A stretch of DNA of 64,000 nt from a virus, in IMG/VR virus record IMGVR_UViG_3300003890_000014, positions 48,814 to 112,813 of that record; one strand, 5' to 3'. Numbering within the stretch: the first letter of the stretch is position 1; every line of letters begins with the position of its first letter. The translations under genes and the position numbers were made by a program. The notes under the pieces were generated by a model, which was given only the letters and a program-made list of their open reading frames with translations, ran no database searches and was not told the DNA's origin. Below are positions 50,903 through 58,548 of this stretch, piece after piece.

Positions 50903-52780
50903 ATGAATTACTTTACAGACCCAGCATCTGAGTTTGTGTATGTGCGAACGTATTCAAGATGGATCGAAAGTCTAAGTCGAAGAGAGACTTGGCCTGAAAC
51001 AGTCGATAGATATATCAACTTTTTAGATACTCAAAGAGGAGAAATCATTACTCAAAAAGTTCTTAAAAAAATAAAAAAGTATATGTTATCTTTTGACGTA
51101 ATGCCTTCTATGAGAGCTGTTTGGGCTTCTGGACCCGCAGCTAATCAAGATAATACCACAATATTTAATTGTGCTTTTGCTGAGATGGACTCGATAGAGT
51201 CTTTTGCAGAGTGTCTTTACATTTTAATGTGTGGAACTGGATTTGGTTTTTCTGTTACAAAAGAAGCTATTGAAAAACTACCAGTAATTCCAATTTTCTC
51301 AGTCTCTCCTGATCCTGAGATAATAGTAATAGAGGATAGTAAAAAAGGATGGGCAGACAGCCTTAAAATCCTTCTGACTAGACTTTATAGCGGAAAATGC
51401 AATATTCACTTTGATTACTCTAAAATTAGACCAGAAGGAGCAAGACTAATGACTATGGGGGGTAGAGCCTCCGGTCCAGACCCTCTACGTCGTTTACATG
51501 AATTTATTAGTCATATGTTTGCTAGTGCTCAAGGTCGCAAACTAACATCTCTTGAAGTACACGACATATGCAATAAGATTGCTGAAATAGTAGTCGTAGG
51601 GGGTGTTCGTCGATCTTCTCAAATTTCTTTATCTGATCTTACCGATGAAGAAATGAGATCTGCAAAAAATCCTCCATTCCCTCCTCATAGGTTCATGGCT
51701 AATAATAGTGCTATCTATGATAAAAAACCCGATGCAGTGACTTTTCTTAAAGAGTGGGCATCGCTCGCATCAAGTGGTTCTGGAGAAAGAGGTATTTTTA
51801 ATCTAGCAGGAGCTAAAACAAAAGCCCCAAAGCGTAGAGATACTTCACTTATTAGAGGCACAAATCCATGCGCTGAGATTATGCTTAGAGATAAAGAGTT
51901 TTGTAATTTATCTGAAGTAGTTATTAAAGCAAATGATGATGTAGATACACTTTTGGATAAAGTGGAGACAGCCACTTGGATTGGGGTCATTCAAGCAACT
52001 TTCACCCATTTTCCTTATCTCAGAAAAAAATGGAAACAAAATTGCGATGAAGAGCGACTTTTAGGAGTTAGCCTGACTGGTCAGATGGATAATCCAGAAC
52101 TTCTAGTCCCCGACGTCCTAAAAGCTTTAAAGCGCAAAGCTTTAAAAGTAGCTAAACACGCATCTGATAAGTTAGGCATTCCAATGCCAGCAGCAGTGAC
52201 TTGTGTTAAACCTAGTGGTACAGTCTCTCAACTAGTAAATTCAGCAAGCGGCCTCCATGCAAGGCATTCTGATTACTATATTAGGAGATATCGAATTTCA
52301 GCCAATGATCCATTATTCGCCATGCTTAGAGATCAATCTGTTCCTCTAAAACCTGAAGTAGGTCAAAATTTTGAGAATGCAACAACTTGGGTAGTAGAGT
52401 TTCCAATTAAGTCTCCAGAAGATTGCGTAACTAGAAATGATGTAACAGCTATTGAGCAACTCGAACACTACAAAAAATTACAAGAAAATTGGTGCGAGCA
52501 TAATGCTTCTGCCACTATCTATGTTAAAGATTCAGAATGGTTTGAAGTAGGTAATTGGGTATACAGGAATTGGGAATATATCAATGGGGTATCATTTTTA
52601 CCTCATGATGGGGGCATTTATGAGCTTGCCCCTTATGAAGAAATAACCAAAGAAGAGTATGAAAAGCTTATAAAAAATTTTCCTAAAATCGACTACTCTC
52701 AACTTAGTAAATATGAATTAGAGGATAATACTCAAGGTTCTCAGGCACTCGCTTGTGTTGCTGGAATATGCGAAATTTGA
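50903..52780 (+). CDS. nrdJ: Class II (B12-dependent) ribonucleotide reductase
   Basis: 625 residues from ATG 50903, chosen because AGGAG lies five bases before it (the ATG at 50885 has no site). Monomeric RTPR type: radical-site Cys and partners C90 (FNCAF), C323/E325 (TNPCAEIML) and C334, with the 11-residue spacing of the Lactobacillus enzyme; GGVRRS and TVSQLVNSASGLHARHSDYY; C-terminal redox pair C618/C623 (CVAGIC). Reduces ribonucleoside triphosphates using adenosylcobalamin and needs no oxygen. Shorter than the 739-residue model enzyme. With dUTPase and ThyX it forms a nucleotide-supply group. Confidence 0.92.
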   Translation: MNYFTDPASEFVYVRTYSRWIESLSRRETWPETVDRYINFLDTQRGEIITQKVLKKIKKYMLSFDVMPSMRAVWASGPAANQDNTTIFNCAFAEMDSIESFAECLYILMCGTGFGFSVTKEAIEKLPVIPIFSVSPDPEIIVIEDSKKGWADSLKILLTRLYSGKCNIHFDYSKIRPEGARLMTMGGRASGPDPLRRLHEFISHMFASAQGRKLTSLEVHDICNKIAEIVVVGGVRRSSQISLSDLTDEEMRSAKNPPFPPHRFMANNSAIYDKKPDAVTFLKEWASLASSGSGERGIFNLAGAKTKAPKRRDTSLIRGTNPCAEIMLRDKEFCNLSEVVIKANDDVDTLLDKVETATWIGVIQATFTHFPYLRKKWKQNCDEERLLGVSLTGQMDNPELLVPDVLKALKRKALKVAKHASDKLGIPMPAAVTCVKPSGTVSQLVNSASGLHARHSDYYIRRYRISANDPLFAMLRDQSVPLKPEVGQNFENATTWVVEFPIKSPEDCVTRNDVTAIEQLEHYKKLQENWCEHNASATIYVKDSEWFEVGNWVYRNWEYINGVSFLPHDGGIYELAPYEEITKEEYEKLIKNFPKIDYSQLSKYELEDNTQGSQALACVAGICEI

Positions 52781-52809
52781 TTGACAACGATAGATCAATT
52801 TGATAGGTT
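52781..52809 (+). promoter_or_regulatory. Promoter of the cytochrome/dUTPase/ThyX operon
   Basis: TTGACA (52781-52786) followed by ACGATAG, 17 bases, TAGGTT (52804-52809); start near 52816. Starts directly after the RNR stop and gives a leader of about 109 bases. Confidence 0.65.
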
Positions 52810-52815
52810 ATAAAA

Positions 52816-52924
52816 ACAAGGTCCCAACAAAGCCGGACGCATCGAACCGCAAGGTCATTATAACGTGGCTGGAGGATATAGAGGAGGTATGTTGCAACCC
52901 CGCCCTGTATTTTTTGGAGGATAG
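52816..52924 (+). other. Leader RNA or mini-ORF before the cytochrome gene
   Basis: 109 bases between promoter and cytochrome ATG, GC-richer than its surroundings. It can be closed by AGCC...GGCT and holds three GGAGG-type purine runs. A frame open from 52813 and ending at TAG 52922-52924 reads Gly-rich (RIEPQGHYNVAGGYRGG), with a possible GTG start at 52865 preceded by AAGG (19 codons). Could be a mini-gene or a regulatory leader; undecided. Confidence 0.4.
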
Positions 52925-53212
52925 ATGTCTTGGGAATTAATTTTTCTTTGTTTGAGTGCGAATTACTATACAGAAGTAATTCCTACTTATACTAAAGATA
53001 TTAAACCAGTTTTCCAGAAGCATTGTGCGCAGTGCCATAATGCCAATTGGCAAACTAAAAACTGGATGGTCTATAAGACGGCATTTATTAATAGGGATTT
53101 AATTAGAACCAGAGTTCAGCAAAGAACTATGCCACCTGGAAACCTAACTAATATGACCCCTATAGAAAAAGATTTAATAATTCAATGGGTAGATAAAGGA
53201 GCAAAAGAATGA
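52925..53212 (+). CDS. Single-haem c-type cytochrome domain protein
   Basis: 95 residues. TYTKDIKPVFQKHCAQCHNA contains the haem-binding C34-x-x-C37-H38; RTMPPGNLT gives the distal ligand M69; IQWVDKGAKE is the closing helix of the fold. Short N-terminal hydrophobic stretch (ELIFLCLSAN) could be a weak signal peptide, needed because haem is attached in the periplasm. RBS GGAGG. Phage-encoded cytochromes are very unusual; related domains occur in planctomycete-type and Bacteroidota cytochromes. Role unknown. Overlaps the dUTPase start (ATGA). Confidence 0.8.
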   Translation: MSWELIFLCLSANYYTEVIPTYTKDIKPVFQKHCAQCHNANWQTKNWMVYKTAFINRDLIRTRVQQRTMPPGNLTNMTPIEKDLIIQWVDKGAKE

Positions 53213-53634
53213 TAGTAAAGGTAAAAAAACTACACCCTAGCGCAGTTATCCCAACTTACGCTAAAAACGGGGATGCAGCCTTAGATCTTACCGCTATATC
53301 GAAAGAGTGGGATGAAGAAAAAGGTTTAGTAATATTTGGAACGGGACTTGCATTCGAAATTCCACAAGGTTATGTAGGGCTTCTTTTTCCAAGAAGTTCA
53401 GTAATTAAAACTCCTCTTATTCTAGCCAACTCAGTTGGGGTGCTGGATGCTGGATATCGTGGTGAAGTAAAGTTTATGTTTAGACCAGTAGATCGTGCTC
53501 GTAAAAACTACGAAATAGGAGATAGAGTTGGGCAAATTATCATTATCCCTTTTCCTCAGATCACATTTGTTGAGGCACTAAAGTTATCGGATTCTGATCG
53601 AGGAGAAGGTGGTTTTGGGAGTACAGGTACCTAA
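53209..53634 (+). CDS. dut: dUTPase
   Basis: 141 residues, full set of trimeric dUTPase motifs: GDAALDLTAI, LFPRSS, NSVGVLDAGYRGEV, GDRVGQIIIIP and the C-terminal arm RGEGGFGSTGT. Hydrolyses dUTP to dUMP and PPi, feeding ThyX. Normal length. Confidence 0.95.
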   Translation: MIVKVKKLHPSAVIPTYAKNGDAALDLTAISKEWDEEKGLVIFGTGLAFEIPQGYVGLLFPRSSVIKTPLILANSVGVLDAGYRGEVKFMFRPVDRARKNYEIGDRVGQIIIIPFPQITFVEALKLSDSDRGEGGFGSTGT

Positions 53635-53635
53635 T

Positions 53636-53806
53636 ATGAGAAAGTTTATGAATTTTCAATCTCATCTTTTCTATAACTCTAGATTGAATTTTATTATGTT
53701 TTGGTTTTGTGTAGGAGTTAATACTTTAGCTTTTGGACCTTTGGGAGCAATTGTTATTCCAGCATTTTTGTATACATTTTATTTAGCTGGAAAGGGCGAA
53801 TTGTAA
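53636..53806 (+). CDS. Small membrane protein
   Basis: 56 residues; two hydrophobic segments (NFIMFWFCVGVNTLAF; PLGAIVIPAFLYTFYLAG). Starts right after the dUTPase stop; its stop overlaps the ThyX start (TAATG). Unknown function. Confidence 0.55.
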   Translation: MRKFMNFQSHLFYNSRLNFIMFWFCVGVNTLAFGPLGAIVIPAFLYTFYLAGKGEL

Positions 53807-54447
53807 TGTTAAAAGCTATTTATATTAATCATATGGGTAACGATTTAACTACAGTAAATGCTGCTAGAATTTCCTTTGGAAATGAAGCCGAAACACTTAC
53901 TGAACGAGACGAAAAGCTTATTGGATATTTAGCTCGAAATGAACACATGTCCCCGTTTGAACATAATGTTCTAACCGTTATGATCGAATGTCCTCTTTAT
54001 ATCCGAAGTCAGATTCACAGACATCGCACCTTCTCTTATAATGAAGTTTCTAGACGCTATACTGTCGAAAATCTTGAATTTTATGTTCCACCTGTAGAAG
54101 ATATTAGAAGCCAGTCTAAATCAAATAAACAAACTTCTGATGGGCTTTTACCACTAACTACAGCTAAAGCTATTCATAAAGCTTTTGAAACTCATTGTAA
54201 AAAGTCTTTAGAGCTTCTTGAGTTAATGATAAAAAATGGAATGGCAAGAGAACAGGCCCGAGCTATATTATCTCAAGCTTTAATGACTAAATTTTATATG
54301 ACTGGAAATCTTAGAAATTGGGTTCATTTTGTAAAATTAAGACAACACTCTCATGCTCAAAAAGAAGTTCAAGAAATTGCTCTAGCTATTAAAGCGATTA
54401 TTATAGATAAATTTCCTGTAAGTGCTAAAGCATTATTTGGGGAGTAA
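53806..54447 (+). CDS. thyX: Flavin-dependent thymidylate synthase
   Basis: 213 residues. ThyX motif R72-H-R-x7-S82 (RHRTFSYNEVSRRY), ARISFGNE, MSPFEHNVLT and LRNWVHFVKLRQHSHAQKEV are all present. Converts dUMP to dTMP with methylene-tetrahydrofolate and FAD/NADPH. Works with dUTPase upstream. Confidence 0.95.
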   Translation: MLKAIYINHMGNDLTTVNAARISFGNEAETLTERDEKLIGYLARNEHMSPFEHNVLTVMIECPLYIRSQIHRHRTFSYNEVSRRYTVENLEFYVPPVEDIRSQSKSNKQTSDGLLPLTTAKAIHKAFETHCKKSLELLELMIKNGMAREQARAILSQALMTKFYMTGNLRNWVHFVKLRQHSHAQKEVQEIALAIKAIIIDKFPVSAKALFGE

Positions 54448-54448
54448 T

Positions 54449-54670
54449 ATGCCTTTTAAATATACCGTAATAGAACTTAGTCATTGGGATGAAGTAGAAG
54501 CTGAGATTAATCGTCAAGCAGAACATGGTTGGGAACCTTTTAATATTTTTAAAAAGAATACCTATAAACCCTTAACTTCTGGAAAAGTAGAAGTACCAAT
54601 TTTAGTTCTTAGAAAAGTATTCCGCCGACCAAGAAAGAAGAAAAATGAGAATATTCATAAAACAGAATAG
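54449..54670 (+). CDS. Small protein, DUF4177-like
   Basis: 73 residues from the ATG at 54449. KYTVIELSHWDEVEAEINRQ, AEHGWEPFNIF fits the small DUF4177 beta-alpha pattern (Y-x-V ... E-x-x-x-N-x-x-A-x-x-G-W-E). Basic end (RRPRKKKNENIHKTE). Function unknown. Confidence 0.6.
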   Translation: MPFKYTVIELSHWDEVEAEINRQAEHGWEPFNIFKKNTYKPLTSGKVEVPILVLRKVFRRPRKKKNENIHKTE

Positions 54671-54912
54671 TAAAGGTGAAGCTTATCTTGATATTAAGGA
54701 TTTTAAGCAATTCTTTTGATATAAAGAAGATAGTCTATTATGACCTGTATCCTGAAGGACACATTCTTACTTTAAAATTTTTTGATAAAGATAAAAATGT
54801 TATTCCAGTTAAAAAAGTAGTTGACAACGTCGGTACAGTTCGTTATAGTGATATTCATGAGCAACGTAATCCTAAAACCAAAAAGAAATGTAGTAAACGA
54901 GTTCATAAATAA
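54645..54912 (+). pseudogene. Frame-broken small gene (possible +1 shift at TTT-TGA)
   Basis: ATG at 54645 opens MRIFIKQNSKGEAYLDIKDF and stops at TGA 54717-54719. Dropping one T of the T4 run at 54714-54717 continues with DIKKIVYYDLYPEGHILTLK and on to KKKCSKRVHK, stop 54912. The stop context TTT-TGA is a known shifty stop for +1 frameshifting, so this may be a programmed shift. A 1-base error is equally possible. The alternative start GTG 54676 gives a less natural N-terminus. The integrase promoter lies inside the 3' part. Confidence 0.6.
54821..54849 (+). promoter_or_regulatory. Promoter of the recombinase gene, leaderless
   Basis: TTGACA (54821-54826), spacer beginning ACGTCGG, 17 bases, TATAGT (54844-54849). 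Start predicted at about 54856-54857, the A of the recombinase ATG at 54857; no Shine-Dalgarno. The best match to consensus among the set. Confidence 0.75.
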
Positions 54913-55777
54913 TTTTACTTCTGAGCATACTAGAGCCGCTTATCTTCACGATGTTCAAGATTTCTTATCATTTTTTAATGGATCTGTAAATCATCCAGAA
55001 CAACTTAATCTCCAACATTTTATAGATTATAGAGACTTTTTGATCAATAATAAAAGAACAACTGCTACAATTAATCGAAAACTTTCAAGTATTAAAAGTT
55101 TAATGACCTGGTGTGCCGCCAATGGAGTCATCGCACACAATCCTGCAACAAACCTTAAGCTCCCTAAAGTGAATATTCATACCCCCACCCTAGCATTCAC
55201 TGATGACGAGGTTAAGAAAATGCTTGAATCACCTGATGACTCTACCTTTTCTGGAGTATCCCATAAGCTTATTCTTGCGTTTCTATTCTTTTTTGGTCTA
55301 CGAAGATCAGAATTGATCAATATTAAACTTGAAGATATTTATGAAGATCGAGGGGTTACTATTCTTAAAGTTAAAGGAAAAGGTGGAAAAGAGCGATTTT
55401 TACCTTTTACACCCGAATTGTTAGTTTATTTTAATGCATATAAGTATACCTATAGTTTACATTCTGGAACTAAATTAAACTCTGACGATTTTTTACTTCA
55501 AACTAGCACCTCTTCAAAAAGCTCAAAACCTATCAATCCATCCACTATATTCCGTATTGTAACTCGCTATGCCAGACAATGTGGAATTGACCGTAGAGTA
55601 AGTCCTCATAGCTGCAGGGCTACTGTAATATCTCATTTACTTGAAAATCAGATCTCTCCTCGTCATGTCGCTGATTTCGCTGGTCATAGCAATATTCAAA
55701 CTACTATAGGAATATATGATAAAAAGAGGGACGGTATTACGAACTCTGCTGCTTATAAGGTTAAATATGGGAATTAA
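54857..55777 (+). CDS. Tyrosine recombinase (phage integrase/XerD-like)
   Basis: 306 residues from the ATG at 54857. N-terminal SAM-like core-binding domain (VVNEFINNFTSEHTRAAYLH; YRDFLINNKRTTATINRKLS), then catalytic domain with R149 (GLRRSEL), K175 (VKGKGGKERF), H251 and R254 (SPHSCRAT), H277 (FAGHSN) and nucleophile Y287 (GIYDKK), all intact. Catalyses site-specific DNA recombination. Suggests a temperate phage, or resolution of genome dimers. No flanking att core is visible. Starts without a ribosome site; leaderless mRNA predicted. Confidence 0.92.
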   Translation: MSNVILKPKRNVVNEFINNFTSEHTRAAYLHDVQDFLSFFNGSVNHPEQLNLQHFIDYRDFLINNKRTTATINRKLSSIKSLMTWCAANGVIAHNPATNLKLPKVNIHTPTLAFTDDEVKKMLESPDDSTFSGVSHKLILAFLFFFGLRRSELINIKLEDIYEDRGVTILKVKGKGGKERFLPFTPELLVYFNAYKYTYSLHSGTKLNSDDFLLQTSTSSKSSKPINPSTIFRIVTRYARQCGIDRRVSPHSCRATVISHLLENQISPRHVADFAGHSNIQTTIGIYDKKRDGITNSAAYKVKYGN

Positions 55778-55913
55778 ACAAAAGTTCAAAGAACTCAAAA
55801 TTTCAAATAAACTGATTGTTGCAGGATTGGCACTTTTAACTATTCCTGGATCAAGTATTATTTTAGGAGCAATTCTTCTAAAAAAAGGTTTTAAACGACT
55901 GAGGAGAAAATAA
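55767..55913 (+). CDS. Small membrane protein
   Basis: 48 residues from the ATG at 55767 (overlaps the recombinase end by 11 bases): basic N-terminus, one TM segment (LIVAGLALLTIPGSSIILGA), basic tail. Unknown. Confidence 0.5.
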   Translation: MGIKQKFKELKISNKLIVAGLALLTIPGSSIILGAILLKKGFKRLRRK

Positions 55914-56240
55914 ATGTTTGTACCTTTAGTTGTTCTTGAGAATGAAAAGGCTATATATAATGTAGAACAAATGTTTACCATGCTCGATAAGTATGTTGCC
56001 TCTAAATCTCCCGATCTAACAATAGGTAACGTGGGATTTGTTAAATCTCAATGTTTTGGAGTTTTAAAGAGTTTTTATGACGCAAAAAAACTTCATGGGT
56101 TCAAACCCAATGAAATAGAGATTATAGTAGTACTTTTTATTATGGATAGATATTGGGTAAGCAGAGAACGGGTAGAAGCAGCTGAAGTTGTACATTCATT
56201 AAATCCTCATGTTTGGTTACGATTATACTTGACAAGATAG
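55914..56240 (+). CDS. Unknown helical protein
   Basis: 108 residues (IYNVEQMFTMLDKYVASKSP; FKPNEIEIIVVLFIMDRYWV). RBS GAGGAGAA. No family or motif recognised. Immediately follows the membrane protein. Confidence 0.55.
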   Translation: MFVPLVVLENEKAIYNVEQMFTMLDKYVASKSPDLTIGNVGFVKSQCFGVLKSFYDAKKLHGFKPNEIEIIVVLFIMDRYWVSRERVEAAEVVHSLNPHVWLRLYLTR

Positions 56241-56258
56241 GGTTAGATTTGTTAATGT
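56229..56258 (+). promoter_or_regulatory. Possible promoter before 56272 gene
   Basis: TTGACA (56229-56234), 18 bases, TAATGT (56253-56258). It lacks the GTC element of the other promoters. Start near 56265 would leave only about 7 bases before the ATG and cut into AAAGGAG, so use is uncertain. Confidence 0.35.
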
Positions 56259-56271
56259 GAAAGGAGAATAT

Positions 56272-56454
56272 ATGATGTGTAAATTTTTTGACCCATTTGA
56301 GGGACAAGAGGTTGAAATGGAATTCGAACAGGAAGTATATGAGATTCTTTGTAATATTAGTGAGAGAAAGGTTAACGGACTTCCACTGATATATAAGAGT
56401 CTTTATGAGGAGGAAGTAAAAAATGCAAGAACAGCAAACATTGCAAAAACTTAA
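56272..56454 (+). CDS. Small acidic protein
   Basis: 60 residues from the ATG at 56272 with AAAGGAG before it (MMCKFFDPFEGQEVEMEFEQ). No family recognised. Overlaps the next gene by 32 bases. Confidence 0.5.
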   Translation: MMCKFFDPFEGQEVEMEFEQEVYEILCNISERKVNGLPLIYKSLYEEEVKNARTANIAKT

Positions 56455-56638
56455 AGACCTTGAGAGCATAGCTAAAGCTTTTATAGAGCAGCCAGGTCTC
56501 GCCTCAGAAAACGAAGTAATTCTAGCAAAAGCCTTTATTAAATTGATTGGTATGTTAGAAACCTCTGAGCAAGAAAAATCATTGCTTAGAACACGACTTA
56601 AAACTATAGGAGTAATCGATGAAACCAAATCCAAATAA
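56423..56638 (+). CDS. Small helical protein
   Basis: 71 residues, helical and charged (QEQQTLQKLKDLESIAKAFI). RBS GAGGAGGAAG. Overlaps the following gene by 20 bases. Unknown. Confidence 0.55.
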   Translation: MQEQQTLQKLKDLESIAKAFIEQPGLASENEVILAKAFIKLIGMLETSEQEKSLLRTRLKTIGVIDETKSK

Positions 56639-57446
56639 ATTTCCGTCTGAATACAATCACCGAGAGTCTAAAGAAGAATATGTAGCAGAGAAGCTTCTAG
56701 GATTTATGGGTAGGTATTTAGGCTCAAAAGGCCGTTATAGATTTTCTAACCCAAGTCATTTGGTAGTGTTTAACGCCAACATTTGCACTTCTGTTGAGAA
56801 AATCTGGCACGGAGATATAGACCTTACCCTTGATCATTCGAAACTCACAGAGTTAGCAAAAACTTTAAAAAGAACTATTTTTGTTCTTAGTGAAACAGAC
56901 GGTAGGTTTGAGAATGAGAAATCTCCAAAAATAGAAAATGCGATAGCGACTTTTAAACCAGAAGGGTTTTCTTTGAGAGATGCCGAGTTTTACTATACTG
57001 ATAAAGAAAACAATCCTAGAACTATAACTGATGAAGAGTATAGAAAGCGGCATCCCATTCAACCTTCTCCTAGTATGTACGAAGATAAAGGAGAAGAGTT
57101 TACTCTTTTTAAGATGCCTTCGGTAGAAGAATTTAAGAGTAAAAGTAAGAAAGAGAGTCCTATTGATAAATTGAATAAATATTTTATTTCTAGATATAAA
57201 ACTGTAGAAAAAGCGTCTAAAGTATTTAGAAATATTTATTGGACAAAAGAATATGAAGACCAATTCAATGCTTATCTTGTTTATTGGGCAAGTAAAGTTA
57301 TGAAATATGATGACTATGAGGTCAAGAAGGCTGTTTCTTGGGCTACCTTTGACCTTCCTATGGGCCTTAGTTCTGGAGGTTTAAATCCAACCTGGGCGAA
57401 ACCTGGAAAAGTGTATCTAAGAAAGCGAAAAGATGATGAGGTATAA
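56619..57446 (+). CDS. Conserved phage protein of unknown function
   Basis: 275 residues. HLVVFNANICTSVEKIWHGD, IDLTLDHSKLTELAKTLKRT and IFVLSETDGRFENEKSP match a domain I have seen in many phage hypothetical proteins (FNANVC...KIWYGDLDLT...LYVL.E.D.RFE). C-terminal half is basic and helical (RNIYWTKEYEDQFNAYLVYW). Function unknown. Confidence 0.6.
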   Translation: MKPNPNKFPSEYNHRESKEEYVAEKLLGFMGRYLGSKGRYRFSNPSHLVVFNANICTSVEKIWHGDIDLTLDHSKLTELAKTLKRTIFVLSETDGRFENEKSPKIENAIATFKPEGFSLRDAEFYYTDKENNPRTITDEEYRKRHPIQPSPSMYEDKGEEFTLFKMPSVEEFKSKSKKESPIDKLNKYFISRYKTVEKASKVFRNIYWTKEYEDQFNAYLVYWASKVMKYDDYEVKKAVSWATFDLPMGLSSGGLNPTWAKPGKVYLRKRKDDEV

Positions 57447-57690
57447 AGTAATCCGAATAACTCAAGATTCTGAATATCCTAGATCTCCAGATACTGAGCA
57501 ATTGCTTTGGGCTAAAGAGCTTCAGGAAAAGTTTGATTTATATCATTTAACTATTGATGATATAAATTTAATCTGGAGTCAGTATTCTGAAGATTTTTGT
57601 GCAGGATGGTTGTATCCAGATAAAGAGTCAGTAGAACACGCCTTTGGCGTAGAATTGGAGGAAATAAATGATAACAGCGAAGAAAGCTAA
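57433..57690 (+). CDS. Small protein, unknown
   Basis: 85 residues (LLWAKELQEKFDLYHLTIDD; WSQYSEDFCAGWLYPDKESV), acidic end. Overlaps both neighbours (14 and 23 bases). The FCAGWL and pattern resemble small phage proteins of unknown function. Confidence 0.5.
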   Translation: MMRYKVIRITQDSEYPRSPDTEQLLWAKELQEKFDLYHLTIDDINLIWSQYSEDFCAGWLYPDKESVEHAFGVELEEINDNSEES

Positions 57691-57937
57691 AAAAATGGCT
57701 GAAAAAGAGAATAAACGCTTCTCAAAACCTATTTCTATATATGAAGTATATGTTCAGATTAAAAAACACGCTGAAATGGGATTTGACAATCTAGAAGCAA
57801 ATGTAAGAGTCGAACATGCAGAAGAGTGGGTTAAAACTTTGACAAAGTTAGGTTTTAGGGCAGGTCTGTTTGAGAATGGTTACCGAGCAACTCAGATCGA
57901 TCCTAAAAAAGTGTACGAGCTAGAAGTAAGTTGGTAA
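57668..57937 (+). CDS. Small phage protein, unknown
   Basis: 89 residues: helix KKAKKMAEKENKRFSKPISI, then IYEVYVQIKKHAEMGFDNLE and VKTLTKLGFRAGLFENGYRA ending in ELEVSW. This alpha-beta pattern with a final ISW/VSW strand is common in phage genomes. No function known. Confidence 0.55.
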   Translation: MITAKKAKKMAEKENKRFSKPISIYEVYVQIKKHAEMGFDNLEANVRVEHAEEWVKTLTKLGFRAGLFENGYRATQIDPKKVYELEVSW

Positions 57938-57962
57938 CTAATAAAATAGGAGGAAAATAGAA

Positions 57963-58355
57963 ATGAAACTAACAAGTAGAGGTAGATATTCGATTCAGGC
58001 AATCCTGGATCTAACGAATCACTCAAATGGTCGAGCAGTCCGTTTGACTGATATTGCTTCGAGACAGAAACTCTCATTGCATTATTTGGAACAACTTTTT
58101 CGAAAACTTCGAAAAGGTGGTGTAGTTAAATCAGTCAGAGGTCCAGGCGGAGGATATGTTCTTGCCAAATCTCCTACTGAAATTACAGTAGAAACTATTC
58201 TGCAGAGTGTAAATGAACTCGTAGGGTATAAAAATGCAATGGAAGTTGTAGAAACTCCTACTAAGGAGCAACTCTCCGTAGCAGCTTATCTTGGAGGAGT
58301 GGATGGAGCTATCGCAAGCAATCTCAGTAAAACGCTCAGTGAACTTACTGGATAA
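57963..58355 (+). CDS. Rrf2/IscR-like transcription regulator without Fe-S cysteines
   Basis: 130 residues, close to IscR in the first 75: MKLTSRGRYSIQAILDLTNH, LTDIASRQKLSLHYLEQLFR, KLRKGGVVKSVRGPGGGYVL. That covers the winged HTH. IscR binds a [2Fe-2S] cluster with three Cys around residues 90-110; this protein contains no Cys at all, so it would be cluster-independent and could resemble apo-IscR. The dimerisation helix at the end is present. RBS AGGAGG. Could regulate the host or the repeated phage promoters; inference. Confidence 0.85.
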   Translation: MKLTSRGRYSIQAILDLTNHSNGRAVRLTDIASRQKLSLHYLEQLFRKLRKGGVVKSVRGPGGGYVLAKSPTEITVETILQSVNELVGYKNAMEVVETPTKEQLSVAAYLGGVDGAIASNLSKTLSELTG

Positions 58356-58374
58356 CAACGTGACTTACTCCGGT

Positions 58375-58548
58375 ATGTTTAAATATGTTGTGGAGTATAT
58401 TATGGAAGGAATGACTATGCGAGCTAGATTTACTAGCGAAAAACACGCTAAGAAATTCTTTCGAACCCTGAAGAAAAATCAAGTACAAGGACTTAAATTC
58501 TTTGAGATCACTAAAAAGGGCACTTTAAGAGAGGTAAAGGTACGATGA
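58375..58548 (+). CDS. Small basic protein
   Basis: 57 residues from the ATG at 58375 (a GTG at 58360 is an alternative): MFKYVVEYIMEGMTMRARFT, KHAKKFFRTLKKNQVQGLKF. Beta-alpha-beta pattern, no known family. ATGA overlap with the next gene. Confidence 0.5.
   Translation: MFKYVVEYIMEGMTMRARFTSEKHAKKFFRTLKKNQVQGLKFFEITKKGTLREVKVR

Noticed and set aside
54857-55777. attP core next to the tyrosine recombinase
   Set aside because: I looked for direct or inverted repeats around the gene and saw none convincing; the att site cannot be assigned without host sequence.
57783-57846. Two TTGACA boxes inside the gene at 57668
   Set aside because: No -10 element follows at the right distance; both are coding sequence.
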